Positions 25,727 through 33,706 of a DNA stretch of 64,000 nt are shown in pieces. Below the pieces are notes generated by a model. It was given only the letters and a program-made list of their open reading frames with translations. It was not told where the DNA came from and did no database searches. The position numbers and the translations under genes were made by a program. The stretch's first letter is position 1, and each line of letters begins with the position of its first letter. The DNA lies in contig CAZCFA010000005.1 of the NCBI GenBank assembly GCA_964497825.1, positions 5,559-69,558 of the forward strand, in the 5' to 3' direction. Source of the stretch: RHKX01 sp964497825 (GTDB taxonomy: Bacteria; Actinomycetota; Thermoleophilia; Solirubrobacterales; 70-9).

Positions 25727-25996
25727 TCAGTCGGCCGGATCGTCTCCCGGCCAGTAGCCCGTGGCGCGCTCGAAGCCCTTGGCGCCGGCGCGGCGGACGA
25801 GCGCCTGGACGACCTTGACGATCGCGCCGGCGACGGCCGCCGAGGCGATCACCTCCGCCCAGCTCGCGTCGCGGTCGTCGGGGTCGCGCGGGTCCTCGTC
25901 GGTGATCGCGCCCCAGACCTGCTCGAACGCCTTCCTGCTGATGATCCCGGCGACGAGGCCGACGATGATCGCGAACGGCTTGTAGATCAGCTTCAT
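25727..25996 (-). CDS. DUF4235 small membrane protein
   Basis: An 89-residue protein with N-terminal MKLIYKPFAIIVGLVAGIIS, a second hydrophobic segment (AEVIASAAVAGAIVKVVQAL) and an end GFERATGYWPGDDP, all marks of DUF4235, common in Actinobacteria. The function is unknown. Between its stop and the carboxylase start (25556-25726) the same reading frame stays open for about 47 more codons, encoding a hydrophobic stretch, but with no ATG, GTG or TTG of its own. Confidence 0.85.
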   Translation of the reverse strand: MKLIYKPFAIIVGLVAGIISRKAFEQVWGAITDEDPRDPDDRDASWAEVIASAAVAGAIVKVVQALVRRAGAKGFERATGYWPGDDPAD

Positions 25997-26011
25997 CGCA
26001 TCCTCCTGCGC

Positions 26012-27319
26012 TCAGGCCGCCCTCAGGGCGGCGGTCTCGTGGTCGCCGACCCAGATCACCTGCTCGCGGCCGGGGCCGACGCCGATCAGCGTCACCGGGA
26101 CGCCGACGAACTCGGAGATGTAGCGCAGGTACTCACGCGCCGCCTCGGGCAGGTCGGCCTCGGAGCGGGCGCCGGAGATCGCCTCGGTGAAGCCGGGCAG
26201 CTGCTCGTACTCGGCCGTGGCGTGGTGGAGCACCGACTGGTGGTAGGGGAACTCCTCGAACAGCGCCCCCTCGGCGCCGCGGTAGCGGGTGCAGACGCGC
26301 AGCGGGTCGATGCCGCTGAGCACGTCGAGCTTGGTGATCGCCAGCCCCGTCATCCCGTTCAGCCGCACCGCGTAGCGCAGCGCGACCAGGTCGAGCCAGC
26401 CGCAGCGCCGCGGCCGGCCGGTCGTCGTCCCGACCTCGCCGCCGGCCTCGCGCAGGCGGTCGCCGGTCGCGTCCTCGAGCTCGGTCGGGAACGGGCCGGA
26501 GCCGACCCGGGTCGAGTAGGCCTTGGTGATCCCCCAGACCTCGTCGATGTCGCGAGGGCCGACGCCGGCGCCGACGCAGGCCGAGCCCGCGATCGGGTTC
26601 GAGGAGGTGACGAACGGATAGGTGCCGTGGTCGATGTCGAGCATCGCCCCCTGGGCGCCCTCGAACAGGACCGAGCGGTCGCCGTCGAGCGCCTCCCAGC
26701 AGAGGTGCGCCGTGTCGGCTATGTAGGGCTCGAGCCGGTGCCCGTAGGTGACGTACTCCTCGGTCATCGCGTGCAGGTCGAGGGCCGGGTCCTTGGCGTG
26801 CGAGCGCAACAGCTGCCGCTTCGGCTCCAGCGCCGCCATGATCTTCTTGCGCAGGATCTTCTCGTCGAGCAGGTCCTGGACGCGGATCCCGAGCCGCGAG
26901 GACTTGTCCGCGTAGCAGGGCCCGATCCCGCGCCGCGTCGTCCCGATCGAGAGGCTGCCGAGCTTCTGCTCGCCGGTCATGTCGAGGACGATGTGGTAGG
27001 GCATGATCAGGTGCGCGTTCGCCGAGACCTTGAGGTTGCCGGTGCTGATCCCCTGCCGCTTGAGGCCGTCGATCTCGCTGGTCAGGATCTTCGGGTCGAT
27101 GACGACGCCGTTGCCGATCGCGCAGACCGTCCCCGGGTGCAGGATCCCGGACGGGACCAGGTGCAGCTTGAAGGTCTCGCCGTCGCGGACGATCGTGTGG
27201 CCGGCGTTGTTGCCGCCCTGGAAGCGGACGACGAGGTCGGCCCGCTCGGCGAGCAGGTCGGTCACCTTGCCCTTGCCCTCATCGCCCCACTGGGCGCCGA
27301 CGATCACGATTCCCGGCAT
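26012..27319 (-). CDS. purA: Adenylosuccinate synthetase
   Basis: Converts IMP and aspartate with GTP to adenylosuccinate, the first committed AMP step. The 435-residue protein has the hallmark start GAQWGDEGKGK, the catalytic NNAGHT block, GIGPCYADKSSR, the GTP/IMP-site SNPIAGSACVGAGVGP, and GRPRRCGWLDLVALRYA. The ATG at 27319 is at the expected place. The same frame stays open across the upstream dnaC-like gene, which is only a frame artefact. It lies 41 bases after the DnaC-like gene, in a replication/ribosomal neighbourhood. Confidence 0.96.
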   Translation of the reverse strand: MPGIVIVGAQWGDEGKGKVTDLLAERADLVVRFQGGNNAGHTIVRDGETFKLHLVPSGILHPGTVCAIGNGVVIDPKILTSEIDGLKRQGISTGNLKVSANAHLIMPYHIVLDMTGEQKLGSLSIGTTRRGIGPCYADKSSRLGIRVQDLLDEKILRKKIMAALEPKRQLLRSHAKDPALDLHAMTEEYVTYGHRLEPYIADTAHLCWEALDGDRSVLFEGAQGAMLDIDHGTYPFVTSSNPIAGSACVGAGVGPRDIDEVWGITKAYSTRVGSGPFPTELEDATGDRLREAGGEVGTTTGRPRRCGWLDLVALRYAVRLNGMTGLAITKLDVLSGIDPLRVCTRYRGAEGALFEEFPYHQSVLHHATAEYEQLPGFTEAISGARSEADLPEAAREYLRYISEFVGVPVTLIGVGPGREQVIWVGDHETAALRAA

Positions 27320-27360
27320 AGGCGGTTGATTATGGACGGTCCGGCGCCCTCGCCCGGAGC

Positions 27361-28218
27361 TCAGGCGGACGAGGGGCCGCGGCGCTCGCGCCAGTCCTCG
27401 CCGAACAGCGGCCGCTCGACGTCGCACATCTGCAGCAGTCGCGAGACGGTGCGCTCGCCGATCTGCCCCTTGAGCTCGTCGGTCTCCATGTTCGTGGTGA
27501 CGACGATCGATCGCCGTTCCTCGTAGCGGCGGTCGACGATCGCGTAGAGCTGCTCCAGCACCCAGTCGGTCCGCTTCTCGGCGCCGAGGTCGTCGATGTG
27601 GAGCAGATCGACCGAGCTCAGCCGGTCGAAGAAGGCGAGGTAGCCCTCCTCGCCCGAATCGGCGTCGTAGGTGCGGCGGATCCGCGCCAGCAGCCGCGGC
27701 ATCGAGTAGATCGCGACGCTGTGGCCGGCCTCCAGCGCGGTCCTCGAGATCAGCATCGCCAGCGAGGTCTTGCCGGTGCCGGCGCCGCCGTGCAGCCAGA
27801 TGCCGTTGCCCTCGGCGAGCTCGCCGTCGATGTTGTCGCAGAAGGCGCGGATCTCGCTGACGACCGCCGCCGTCCCGGGGTCGGCCGCCATGTCCGAGAT
27901 CGGCGGCCGGTCGAAGGAGACGCCGCGGTAGCGCTCGGGGATCGTGCTCTGCATGCCGCGCACCCGCGCCCGGCGGACCCGCCGCTCGCGGCACTCGCAG
28001 GGCCGCGCCTCCTCGTCGTCGCCGATGATCCAGCCCGAGCCATCGCAGACGCCGACCGCGCAGACCGCCCGGGCCCGCACCTCGCCGCCCTCGCGCAGCC
28101 CGCCGCCGAGCGGGTCGGGTCCGGCGAGCGGCAGCCCGAGCGGGTCGGTGCCCGGCGCCGGCTCGCCGGCGGCGGGCGGCCGCAGGCCGCCGAGCGGACC
28201 GCGCCGCGGCTCGCTCAC
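27361..28218 (-). CDS. DnaC/DnaI-like AAA+ ATPase with N-terminal zinc site
   Basis: 285 residues. Residues about 50-95 contain cysteines (CAVGVCDG; CECRERR) forming a probable zinc-binding segment, as in DnaI-type helicase loaders. The C-terminal AAA+ core has Walker A GGAGTGKTSLAM, Walker B VDLLHIDDLGAEK and a sensor region SIVVTTNMETDEL. GTG start overlaps the dnaB stop (GTGA), strongly suggesting that it loads or remodels the DnaB helicase. Actinobacteria often lack a clear loader, so the coupling is informative. Confidence 0.86.
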   Translation of the reverse strand: MSEPRRGPLGGLRPPAAGEPAPGTDPLGLPLAGPDPLGGGLREGGEVRARAVCAVGVCDGSGWIIGDDEEARPCECRERRVRRARVRGMQSTIPERYRGVSFDRPPISDMAADPGTAAVVSEIRAFCDNIDGELAEGNGIWLHGGAGTGKTSLAMLISRTALEAGHSVAIYSMPRLLARIRRTYDADSGEEGYLAFFDRLSSVDLLHIDDLGAEKRTDWVLEQLYAIVDRRYEERRSIVVTTNMETDELKGQIGERTVSRLLQMCDVERPLFGEDWRERRGPSSA

Positions 28219-30941
28219 GGCGCGCCCCCGTCGTAGCCGCCGCCGTCGGGCGCCGAGCTCGAGAGGCTGACGAACTTCGGGAACTGGTCCTGGAAGGCGA
28301 GCGGCACGGTCCCGATCGGACCGTTGCGGTGCTTGGCGACGATCAGGTCGGCCTCGCCGGGCCGCTCGCTCTCCTCCTTGTTGTAGTACTCGTCGCGATA
28401 GATGAACGAGACGATGTCGGCATCCTGCTCGAGCGAGTTGTGGACGACGATCTCGTCGGCGACGAAGTTGGCGTGGCCCGTGACCGTCAGGTCGAAAACC
28501 TCGGCTTCACCGGCGGGCTCGATCGAAACGATCGGATCCCAGTAGACATCGCTCCCCGCCAGGGTTCGAAGCCAGTCCGACCCGACGACGGTCGCCACCC
28601 GTCCCGCGCGATCCCTGCTGAGATTCGACTTGTATAGGGTCGTTCCGCAGTACCTCGTACCGATTCGCTGCTGCACCAAGCGAGTGCTCAGGCCCGACGC
28701 CGCCATCGCCGGCTTGACGATCTCGCTCCACGTCGCCTTCGGGATCACGTCCCGGTTGACGTTGGCTCGCCCTGGGGCGGCTGCGAATGCGTCGAGGATC
28801 GAGACGCCGGCGTTGACCTTGCTCTCGCCGAGCGTGCCGACCACCCTCAGGAAGGTCTTCATGTCCTCTCGTCCGCTCACGTCGACGTGCCATTTGCCGT
28901 GTCCCCGCTCGGAAGTCCGGCGAACGATCGCGTTGACACCGACCCGCAGCAGCAACGACTGCAGGTCACGCGCCAGCCGGTGGCTGCTCGAGGCGTAATA
29001 GATCGTTGGGTGGCGGGCTCCGCTGGGGAGGACGACGCAACCGTCGGTCGACCAGAGGTGACGCAGGAACCGAGCAACAACGATGAGCGGCTGCTCGAAG
29101 ACCCGCGCCGGAACCCGCTTCTCATGACTGCGTAGTCCGAAGGCCCCGAGCTCGTCGAGCCAGCTCGCGATCGGGTTGCGGACGCCGTGGGTGAGCCGGT
29201 AGGAAGCCGGCAGGTAGACCTGCCACCAGTTCCGTTCGCGGACGATCCGCGGCCTGATCCGATCACCGAAGATCTCGAGCGCCAGCTCGACCACGACCTC
29301 GGCGAGGGTACGGTCGTTGGTCGTGTACTGGATGGTGTGCCGGGGCAGCGTGCAACCGTCGCCGATCAGGCTCCCGAGCAGCGCTGCCTCGGACTCGGTC
29401 ATCTCGGTGCTGTGCCCAGGGGACAGCTGACGCGGCAGGGCGAGCGACTCACCGGCCTCGAGCTCGTCGAGGCGGCGCCATCCGCCGAACGACCGGAAGC
29501 GGTGGTTGCCGGTCGCTCGAATCGTCCGTCCGAGCCTCGTCTTCAGCTCGAACACCGGCTTGGTGCCGGTCGAGAACGCGTTCGTCACCTGGGCCGGCTC
29601 GAGAGTCATCGTGGCCTCGTTCAACGCGAGCACCCGCGGAAGCCGCTCCGGCCCCGCGGCGACGATCTCCGCGATCGTCGCCCAGCCGCCGGTGTCGGGG
29701 AGATGAACGCGGCTGTCGCCGGTGATGCAGCCCGACTCGCGCAGGTCCGACAGCATCGGCACTCCCTTCTCCCTGCCGGTGCGCTGCTCGGGCGCGCGGC
29801 TGAGCTGCGAGAGCGCGACCACAGGGGTGGCGAGCTCGCGGGCGAGGATCTTCAGGCCACGGCTCATCTGGCCGACCTGCTCGACCCGGCCGATCCGCGG
29901 GTCCTCGGCCCGCATCAGCTGGATGTAGTCGACGATGATCAGGCCGAGGCCGCCGGCGGTGGAGTGCAGCCGCCGGCACTTCGCCCGCAGGTCGAGCAGG
30001 CTGAGATCGGAGGAGTCGTCGATCCATAGCGGTGCCTCGGCGAGCTCGTTGCAGGCCTTCAGCACCTTCTTCCAGTCCTTGTTGTTGACCTGGCCCTTGC
30101 GCAGCCGGTCGGAGGCGATCCGCGCCCGCGAGGCGATGAACCGGTGCGCGAGCTCGGTCTCCGACATCTCCAGCGAGAAGAAGGCGACCGGCAGCTTCGC
30201 CTTCCAGGCGACGTTCTCGGCGACGTTGCAGACGAAGCTCGACTTGCCCATCGCCGGGCGCGCGGCGAGGATGATCAGGTTGCCGGGCTGAAAGCCGCCG
30301 GTGATCTCGTCGAGCCGCTTGAACCCCGACGGCGTCCCGGTCATCGTCGCGTCGCCCGAGGCGAGCTTGTGCAGGCGCTCGGTCTCGGCGTCGAGGATGT
30401 TGGCGATCGAGGAGAAGTCGCCGGCCTGCTCGGCGCGGGCGACGTTGAACAGCAGCTTCTCGGCCTGCTCGACGAGGTCCTGCGGCTCGCCCTCGCGGGC
30501 GTGGACGGACTGCTGAATCCGCTGCGCGGCGCCGAGCAGCCGCCGCAGCATCGAGTTCTGCTTGACGATCTGGGCGTAGTGGCCGGCGTTGCCGGGCACC
30601 GGCGTGCTCGAGGCGAGGGCGGCGATCGCGTCGCGGCCACCGACCTCGTCGAGCTTGCCCTGGCCGCGCAGCAGCTCGGAGACGGTCAGCGCATCGACCG
30701 GCTCGTTGCGCGAGTAGAGCGCGTGGATCGCGTCGTAGATGACGCCGTGACGGCCGCGATAGAAGTCGTCGGCCTTGAGCCTGACGTCGGCCACGACCGG
30801 GTCGATCGCGGCCTCGGAGACCATCATCGCGCCCAGCACCGACTCCTCCGCCTCGAGGTTGTGCGGCTGCAGCAGCGGCGCCTCGGCGGCGCCGTTCCCG
30901 TTTGTCTCGATCAGCTCGGTCATTGGTCGCGATGCGAACAT
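28215..30941 (-). CDS. dnaB: Replicative DNA helicase DnaB interrupted by an intein
   Basis: The 908-residue precursor contains a 431-residue intein; the spliced helicase would be 477 residues, normal for DnaB. Extein parts show the N-terminal domain (LQPHNLEAEESVLGAMM), Walker A in AARPAMGKSSF (residues about 226-236), LIIVDYIQLM and SQLSRAPEQR. C-terminal core motifs are EQDADIVSFIYRDEYY and KHRNGPIG. The intein interrupts LRESG|S(L)EQDAD. ATG 30941 is used; ATG 30923 (MTELIETNGNG) is an alternative. It lies downstream of rplI behind a hairpin and overlaps the DnaC-like gene. Unwinding of the replication fork would need protein splicing first. Confidence 0.96.
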   Translation of the reverse strand: MFASRPMTELIETNGNGAAEAPLLQPHNLEAEESVLGAMMVSEAAIDPVVADVRLKADDFYRGRHGVIYDAIHALYSRNEPVDALTVSELLRGQGKLDEVGGRDAIAALASSTPVPGNAGHYAQIVKQNSMLRRLLGAAQRIQQSVHAREGEPQDLVEQAEKLLFNVARAEQAGDFSSIANILDAETERLHKLASGDATMTGTPSGFKRLDEITGGFQPGNLIILAARPAMGKSSFVCNVAENVAWKAKLPVAFFSLEMSETELAHRFIASRARIASDRLRKGQVNNKDWKKVLKACNELAEAPLWIDDSSDLSLLDLRAKCRRLHSTAGGLGLIIVDYIQLMRAEDPRIGRVEQVGQMSRGLKILARELATPVVALSQLSRAPEQRTGREKGVPMLSDLRESGCITGDSRVHLPDTGGWATIAEIVAAGPERLPRVLALNEATMTLEPAQVTNAFSTGTKPVFELKTRLGRTIRATGNHRFRSFGGWRRLDELEAGESLALPRQLSPGHSTEMTESEAALLGSLIGDGCTLPRHTIQYTTNDRTLAEVVVELALEIFGDRIRPRIVRERNWWQVYLPASYRLTHGVRNPIASWLDELGAFGLRSHEKRVPARVFEQPLIVVARFLRHLWSTDGCVVLPSGARHPTIYYASSSHRLARDLQSLLLRVGVNAIVRRTSERGHGKWHVDVSGREDMKTFLRVVGTLGESKVNAGVSILDAFAAAPGRANVNRDVIPKATWSEIVKPAMAASGLSTRLVQQRIGTRYCGTTLYKSNLSRDRAGRVATVVGSDWLRTLAGSDVYWDPIVSIEPAGEAEVFDLTVTGHANFVADEIVVHNSLEQDADIVSFIYRDEYYNKEESERPGEADLIVAKHRNGPIGTVPLAFQDQFPKFVSLSSSAPDGGGYDGGAP
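28437..29729 (-). other. Intein (431 aa) with LAGLIDADG endonuclease in dnaB
   Basis: The intein spans precursor residues C405 to N835. N-terminal splicing block CITGDSRVHLPD, block B RATGNHRFRSF, C-terminal block EVFDLTVTGHANFVADE and final HN followed by Ser are all intact, so splicing should work. The termini closely resemble the Synechocystis DnaB intein, and the insertion point is the same (RESG|S). Two LAGLIDADG helices are visible, LLGSLIGDGC (D528) and LRHLWSTDGC (D633), both with the catalytic acid kept, so the homing endonuclease may be active. The DNA here looks less GC-biased at third positions than its host gene, in keeping with lateral arrival. Confidence 0.95.
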
Positions 30942-31160
30942 GCGTTCCCATCTAAGCCGTTGCCGCGGACGGACCCGGCCGGCTGCCTAGACAAGCACGG
31001 GCGGCGGCGTGACGCGAGCGCTGAACGGGCTATTTGCGGCAACGTCGTCGACCGGGCCGGCCGCGGCTTCGGCGGCCCGTGCGGCCACGGTGTGGCGGGC
31101 CGCGATCATCGGCCCCTGCGGCCGCGGTCGCCGGCTGTGCGGCCGCGGTCGCCGGCCGGT

Positions 31161-31181
31161 ACCGGCGCGCTCCGCGCCGGT
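31161..31181 (-). terminator. Hairpin downstream of rplI
   Basis: ACCGGCGCG-CTC-CGCGCCGGT forms a perfect 9-bp stem with a 3-base loop, two bases past the rplI stop codon. No U-run follows, as often in high-GC Actinobacteria, so it may be a terminator or a stem that lowers dnaB expression. The adjoining spacer 30942-31160 also carries a 19-bp direct repeat (TGCGGCCGCGGTCGCCGGC) in two copies and no gene. Confidence 0.55.
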
Positions 31182-31182
31182 G

Positions 31183-31635
31183 TCAGCGCTGCTCGGCGAC
31201 GATCGTCTTGACGCTGGCCGTGGCGCCGCCCGGCACCTCGACCTCGACCATGTAGGTGCCGGTCTCGCGGATCCCCTCGTCGAGCTTGATCCGCTTGCGA
31301 TCGATCCGGATCCCGCGCGCCTCCCCGATCGCCTCGGCGATCTCCTTCGAGGTGACGGAACCGAACAGGCGGCCGTCCTCGCCGGCGCGGTGGTTGATCG
31401 TGAGCACCGTCTTCGACAGCAGCGCCGCGGTCTCGCCGGCGCGCTCGAGCGCCTCGCGGGCGGCCTTCTCGGCGGCCACGCGGCGTCGCTCGGCCTCCTC
31501 GAGCGCGGCCCTGGTCGCGGGCTGCGCGAGCTTGCGGGGGACGAGGTAGTTGCGCAGGTAGCCGGGCGCGACGTCGATCGCCTCGCCGGCCTCGCCGAGG
31601 CCGTCGACCTCCTTGAGCAGGATCGCCTGCGCCAT
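31183..31635 (-). CDS. rplI: 50S ribosomal protein L9
   Basis: A 150-residue protein of normal length that binds 23S rRNA and sits at the base of the L1 stalk. The N-terminal domain LLKEVDGLGEAGEAIDVAPG and YLRNYLVPRKLA is the classical L9 signature. A long connecting helix (ALEEAERRRVAAEKAAREAL) and a C-terminal domain with GRLFGSVTSKEIAEAI follow. It begins five bases after rpsR and is part of the rpsF-ssb-rpsR-rplI cluster. Confidence 0.97.
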   Translation of the reverse strand: MAQAILLKEVDGLGEAGEAIDVAPGYLRNYLVPRKLAQPATRAALEEAERRRVAAEKAAREALERAGETAALLSKTVLTINHRAGEDGRLFGSVTSKEIAEAIGEARGIRIDRKRIKLDEGIRETGTYMVEVEVPGGATASVKTIVAEQR

Positions 31636-31640
31636 CGCGA

Positions 31641-31895
31641 TCAGCGATCGCCGACGTAGGGCAGCAGGGCGACCTCGCGGGCGCGCTTGACCGCCACCGC
31701 GAGCTGCTGCTGGTGGCGGCGGGAGAGGCCGGTGACGCGCCGCGAGCGGATCTTGCCGCGGTCGGAGATGAAGCGGCGGATCAGCGCCAGGTCCTTGTAG
31801 TCGATGTGGTCGACCGGCAGCTTCGTGTACTTGCGCGGCCGGTTCTTGTCGAACGCGCGTCGGCCGCCGCGGCGCGGTGGGGACTGGGTCGCCAT
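31641..31895 (-). CDS. rpsR: 30S ribosomal protein S18
   Basis: 84 residues, a basic protein forming a heterodimer with S6 on the small-subunit platform. Signature: DYKDLALIRRFISDRGKI and RRVTGLSRRHQQQLAVAVKRAREVALLPY. No zinc-binding cysteines are seen, so it is the C-minus form. It is located after the second ssb with a 111-base spacer and five bases before rplI. Confidence 0.97.
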   Translation of the reverse strand: MATQSPPRRGGRRAFDKNRPRKYTKLPVDHIDYKDLALIRRFISDRGKIRSRRVTGLSRRHQQQLAVAVKRAREVALLPYVGDR

Positions 31896-32006
31896 CAGCG
31901 CGCGGCTCCGGCGTCGGTGTCGTCGTGGCGGTTCACAAGCGGTCGCGATTGTAGGGAGCCTCGCGCATCGGCGCGGTCAGCGGGCGCCGGCGGACGCTGC
32001 CGTCGC

Positions 32007-32498
32007 TCAGAACGGGATCGCGTCGTCCGAGGAGCCGGCCGCGCCGACCGCGACCGCCTCCGCCGTCCCGAGCCCTGCGGTGTCCGCGGGCGCATCCGAC
32101 GCCGGCGGAGCCTGCTCGCCGGTCTCCTCCGCGGTGTGCTCCTTCGCCTGGGAGGCCGCCGAACGCGGCAGGAAGTGGACGTTCTCAGCGACGATCGTCA
32201 CCGCCTCGTGGTGCTTGTCGTCCTTGCCCTCCCACTCGCGCCAGTCGAGCCGGCCGTCGATCGCGACGCCGCGCCCCCGGCTGAGGAACTCCTCGCACAG
32301 CCTGCCGAGGGCGCCCCATGCCACGACGTCGAAGTAGTTCGGTCTGTCGACCCAGCCGTCGCCGTCCTTGCGCCGTCCGTTGACCGCGATCCGCATCTCG
32401 CAGACCTGCGGCCCATCGCCGCCGCGGATCGCGTGCCGGTCGGGGTCCTTGGTCAGGTTTCCCGTGATCACTACCCGGTTGATGTTGGCAGCGGACAT
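32007..32498 (-). CDS. ssb: Single-stranded DNA-binding protein, second copy (SSB2)
   Basis: 163 residues with one OB fold: INRVVITGNLTKDPDRH, the aromatic region DRPNYFDVVAWG, LSRGRGVAIDGRLDWREW and DDKHHEAVTIVAENVHFLPR. A Gly/Ala/Pro-rich tail ends DDAIPF, the conserved tip that binds partner proteins. It is 72 bases downstream of the first ssb. The OB fold is clearly diverged from the first copy (for example KDP for RDP), so the two are unlikely to be recent duplicates. A split of tasks, such as replication versus competence or repair, is likely. Confidence 0.93.
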   Translation of the reverse strand: MSAANINRVVITGNLTKDPDRHAIRGGDGPQVCEMRIAVNGRRKDGDGWVDRPNYFDVVAWGALGRLCEEFLSRGRGVAIDGRLDWREWEGKDDKHHEAVTIVAENVHFLPRSAASQAKEHTAEETGEQAPPASDAPADTAGLGTAEAVAVGAAGSSDDAIPF

Positions 32499-32570
32499 CC
32501 CATGCTCCTTCGCTCGTGGCTTCTTCGAGCATGGAAACCCCGGCCCGCGCCGGCGCGCCCCCGGTCGGCG

Positions 32571-33035
32571 TCAGAACGGGATGTCGTCCTCGGAGCCCGT
32601 CCCAGCGGAGACCGGCGCCGGGTTGCTGAAGTCGGAGGTGTCGGCGGGGACGTCGGACTGCGGCGCGTAGGGCTGACCGCCGCCGCCGGGGTTGTCGCCC
32701 CGGGAGCCGAGGAACTGCACCGTCTGCGCGACGATATCGACCTTCGAGCGCTTGCCGCCGCCGTTCTTGTCCTCCCATGAGGACCAGCGCAGGCGGCCGT
32801 CGATCGCGACCGGGCGGCCCTTCGACAGGTACTGGGCGCAGTTCTGACCCTGGGCGCCGAAGACGGTGACGTCGAAGAAGTTCGGCTCCTCCTCCCACTG
32901 TCCGGTCTGCTGGTTCTTGCGGCGCCCGTTGACCGCGACGCCGAGGCGGCAGACCTCGGTCCCGCTCGGGAGCGCCTGGAGCTCGGGGTCGCGGGTCAGG
33001 TTGCCGGTGATCGTGACCCGGTTGATGTTCGCCAC
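32571..33035 (-). CDS. ssb: Single-stranded DNA-binding protein, first copy (SSB1)
   Basis: 154 residues with an OB fold of the housekeeping type: INRVTITGNLTRDPELQALP, GRRKNQQTGQWEEEPNFFDV, QYLSKGRPVAIDGRL and VDIVAQTVQFLGSR. The tail ends DDIPF. Position directly after rpsF is where the essential ssb usually lies in bacteria, so this is probably the main replication SSB. It binds exposed single strands at forks and recruits partners through its tip. Confidence 0.95.
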   Translation of the reverse strand: MANINRVTITGNLTRDPELQALPSGTEVCRLGVAVNGRRKNQQTGQWEEEPNFFDVTVFGAQGQNCAQYLSKGRPVAIDGRLRWSSWEDKNGGGKRSKVDIVAQTVQFLGSRGDNPGGGGQPYAPQSDVPADTSDFSNPAPVSAGTGSEDDIPF

Positions 33036-33153
33036 TGCGTCGTACTCCTTCTCAGGGTCTCGCTTTCAAGTCCACACGAGTGTAGGCACCGGACCACCCG
33101 GCATCGCGATGCGGTGGCGCAACTAGCCCGCAAACAGCGGGAAGGGCGGCGGC

Positions 33154-33630
33154 TCAGGCTTCGCCGTCAGCGGCCGCGGCGGCCGGCTCCGGCGCGGCGG
33201 CCTCGGGCGGCGGCGACTGGCCCTGGTCCGGCCGTGACCGCCGCGGCGGCCCGCCGCGGTCGCGACCGCCGCGGCGGTCGCGCTCGTCCTCGTCGCGGCG
33301 CATCACCTGCTCGGTGTCGGGCGGGACGATGTTCGGTGAGTCGGCCGGGACCTTGAAGATCCGGAAGCGGAGCACGCCGTCGGTGATCTTCAGCGTGTGG
33401 TCGAGGTCGTCGAGCAGGTCCTTGCCGCCGGCGAAGCGCCAGACGCGGTAGTCGGCCTCGCCGCGACGGTCGATCTCGTAGGCCATCTTGCGCAGGCCCC
33501 AGTTCGCCTCGTGCTTGATCTCGCCCGCGGCCTCGAGCTTCGCCTTGGCGTCGGCGGCGACCTTCTCGCGCGCGTCGTCCGCCGCCTGCGGATCGAGCAT
33601 CAGGATCAGTTCGTAGTCGAGTACGGCCAT
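33154..33630 (-). CDS. rpsF: 30S ribosomal protein S6
   Basis: The ribosomal core (residues 1-100) has YELILMLDPQA, GLRKMAYEIDRRGEADYRVW and DGVLRFRIFKV. A long C-terminal extension follows, with Arg/Asp-rich, Gln/Pro and Ala-rich stretches (DEDERDRRGGRDRGG), making the protein 158 residues where S6 is often near 100. Acidic or charged tails on S6 are known (E. coli adds glutamates) and could be flexible. First gene of the rpsF-ssb-ssb-rpsR-rplI cluster. Confidence 0.95.
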   Translation of the reverse strand: MAVLDYELILMLDPQAADDAREKVAADAKAKLEAAGEIKHEANWGLRKMAYEIDRRGEADYRVWRFAGGKDLLDDLDHTLKITDGVLRFRIFKVPADSPNIVPPDTEQVMRRDEDERDRRGGRDRGGPPRRSRPDQGQSPPPEAAAPEPAAAAADGEA

Positions 33631-33706
33631 TTGCGGCGGCGGACTATAGAGCGAAAGCCGGTTGCGCGAGCGGGGCGCGACGGGCCGCGACGGGGTTCTG
33701 GGGGAT

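Noticed and set aside
24293..27526. A 1077-codon open frame on the plus strand across the carboxylase and purA genes
   Set aside because: It is antisense to two clearly conserved minus-strand genes; long antisense frames are expected at this GC content, and its Asp/Arg-rich translation shows no domain.
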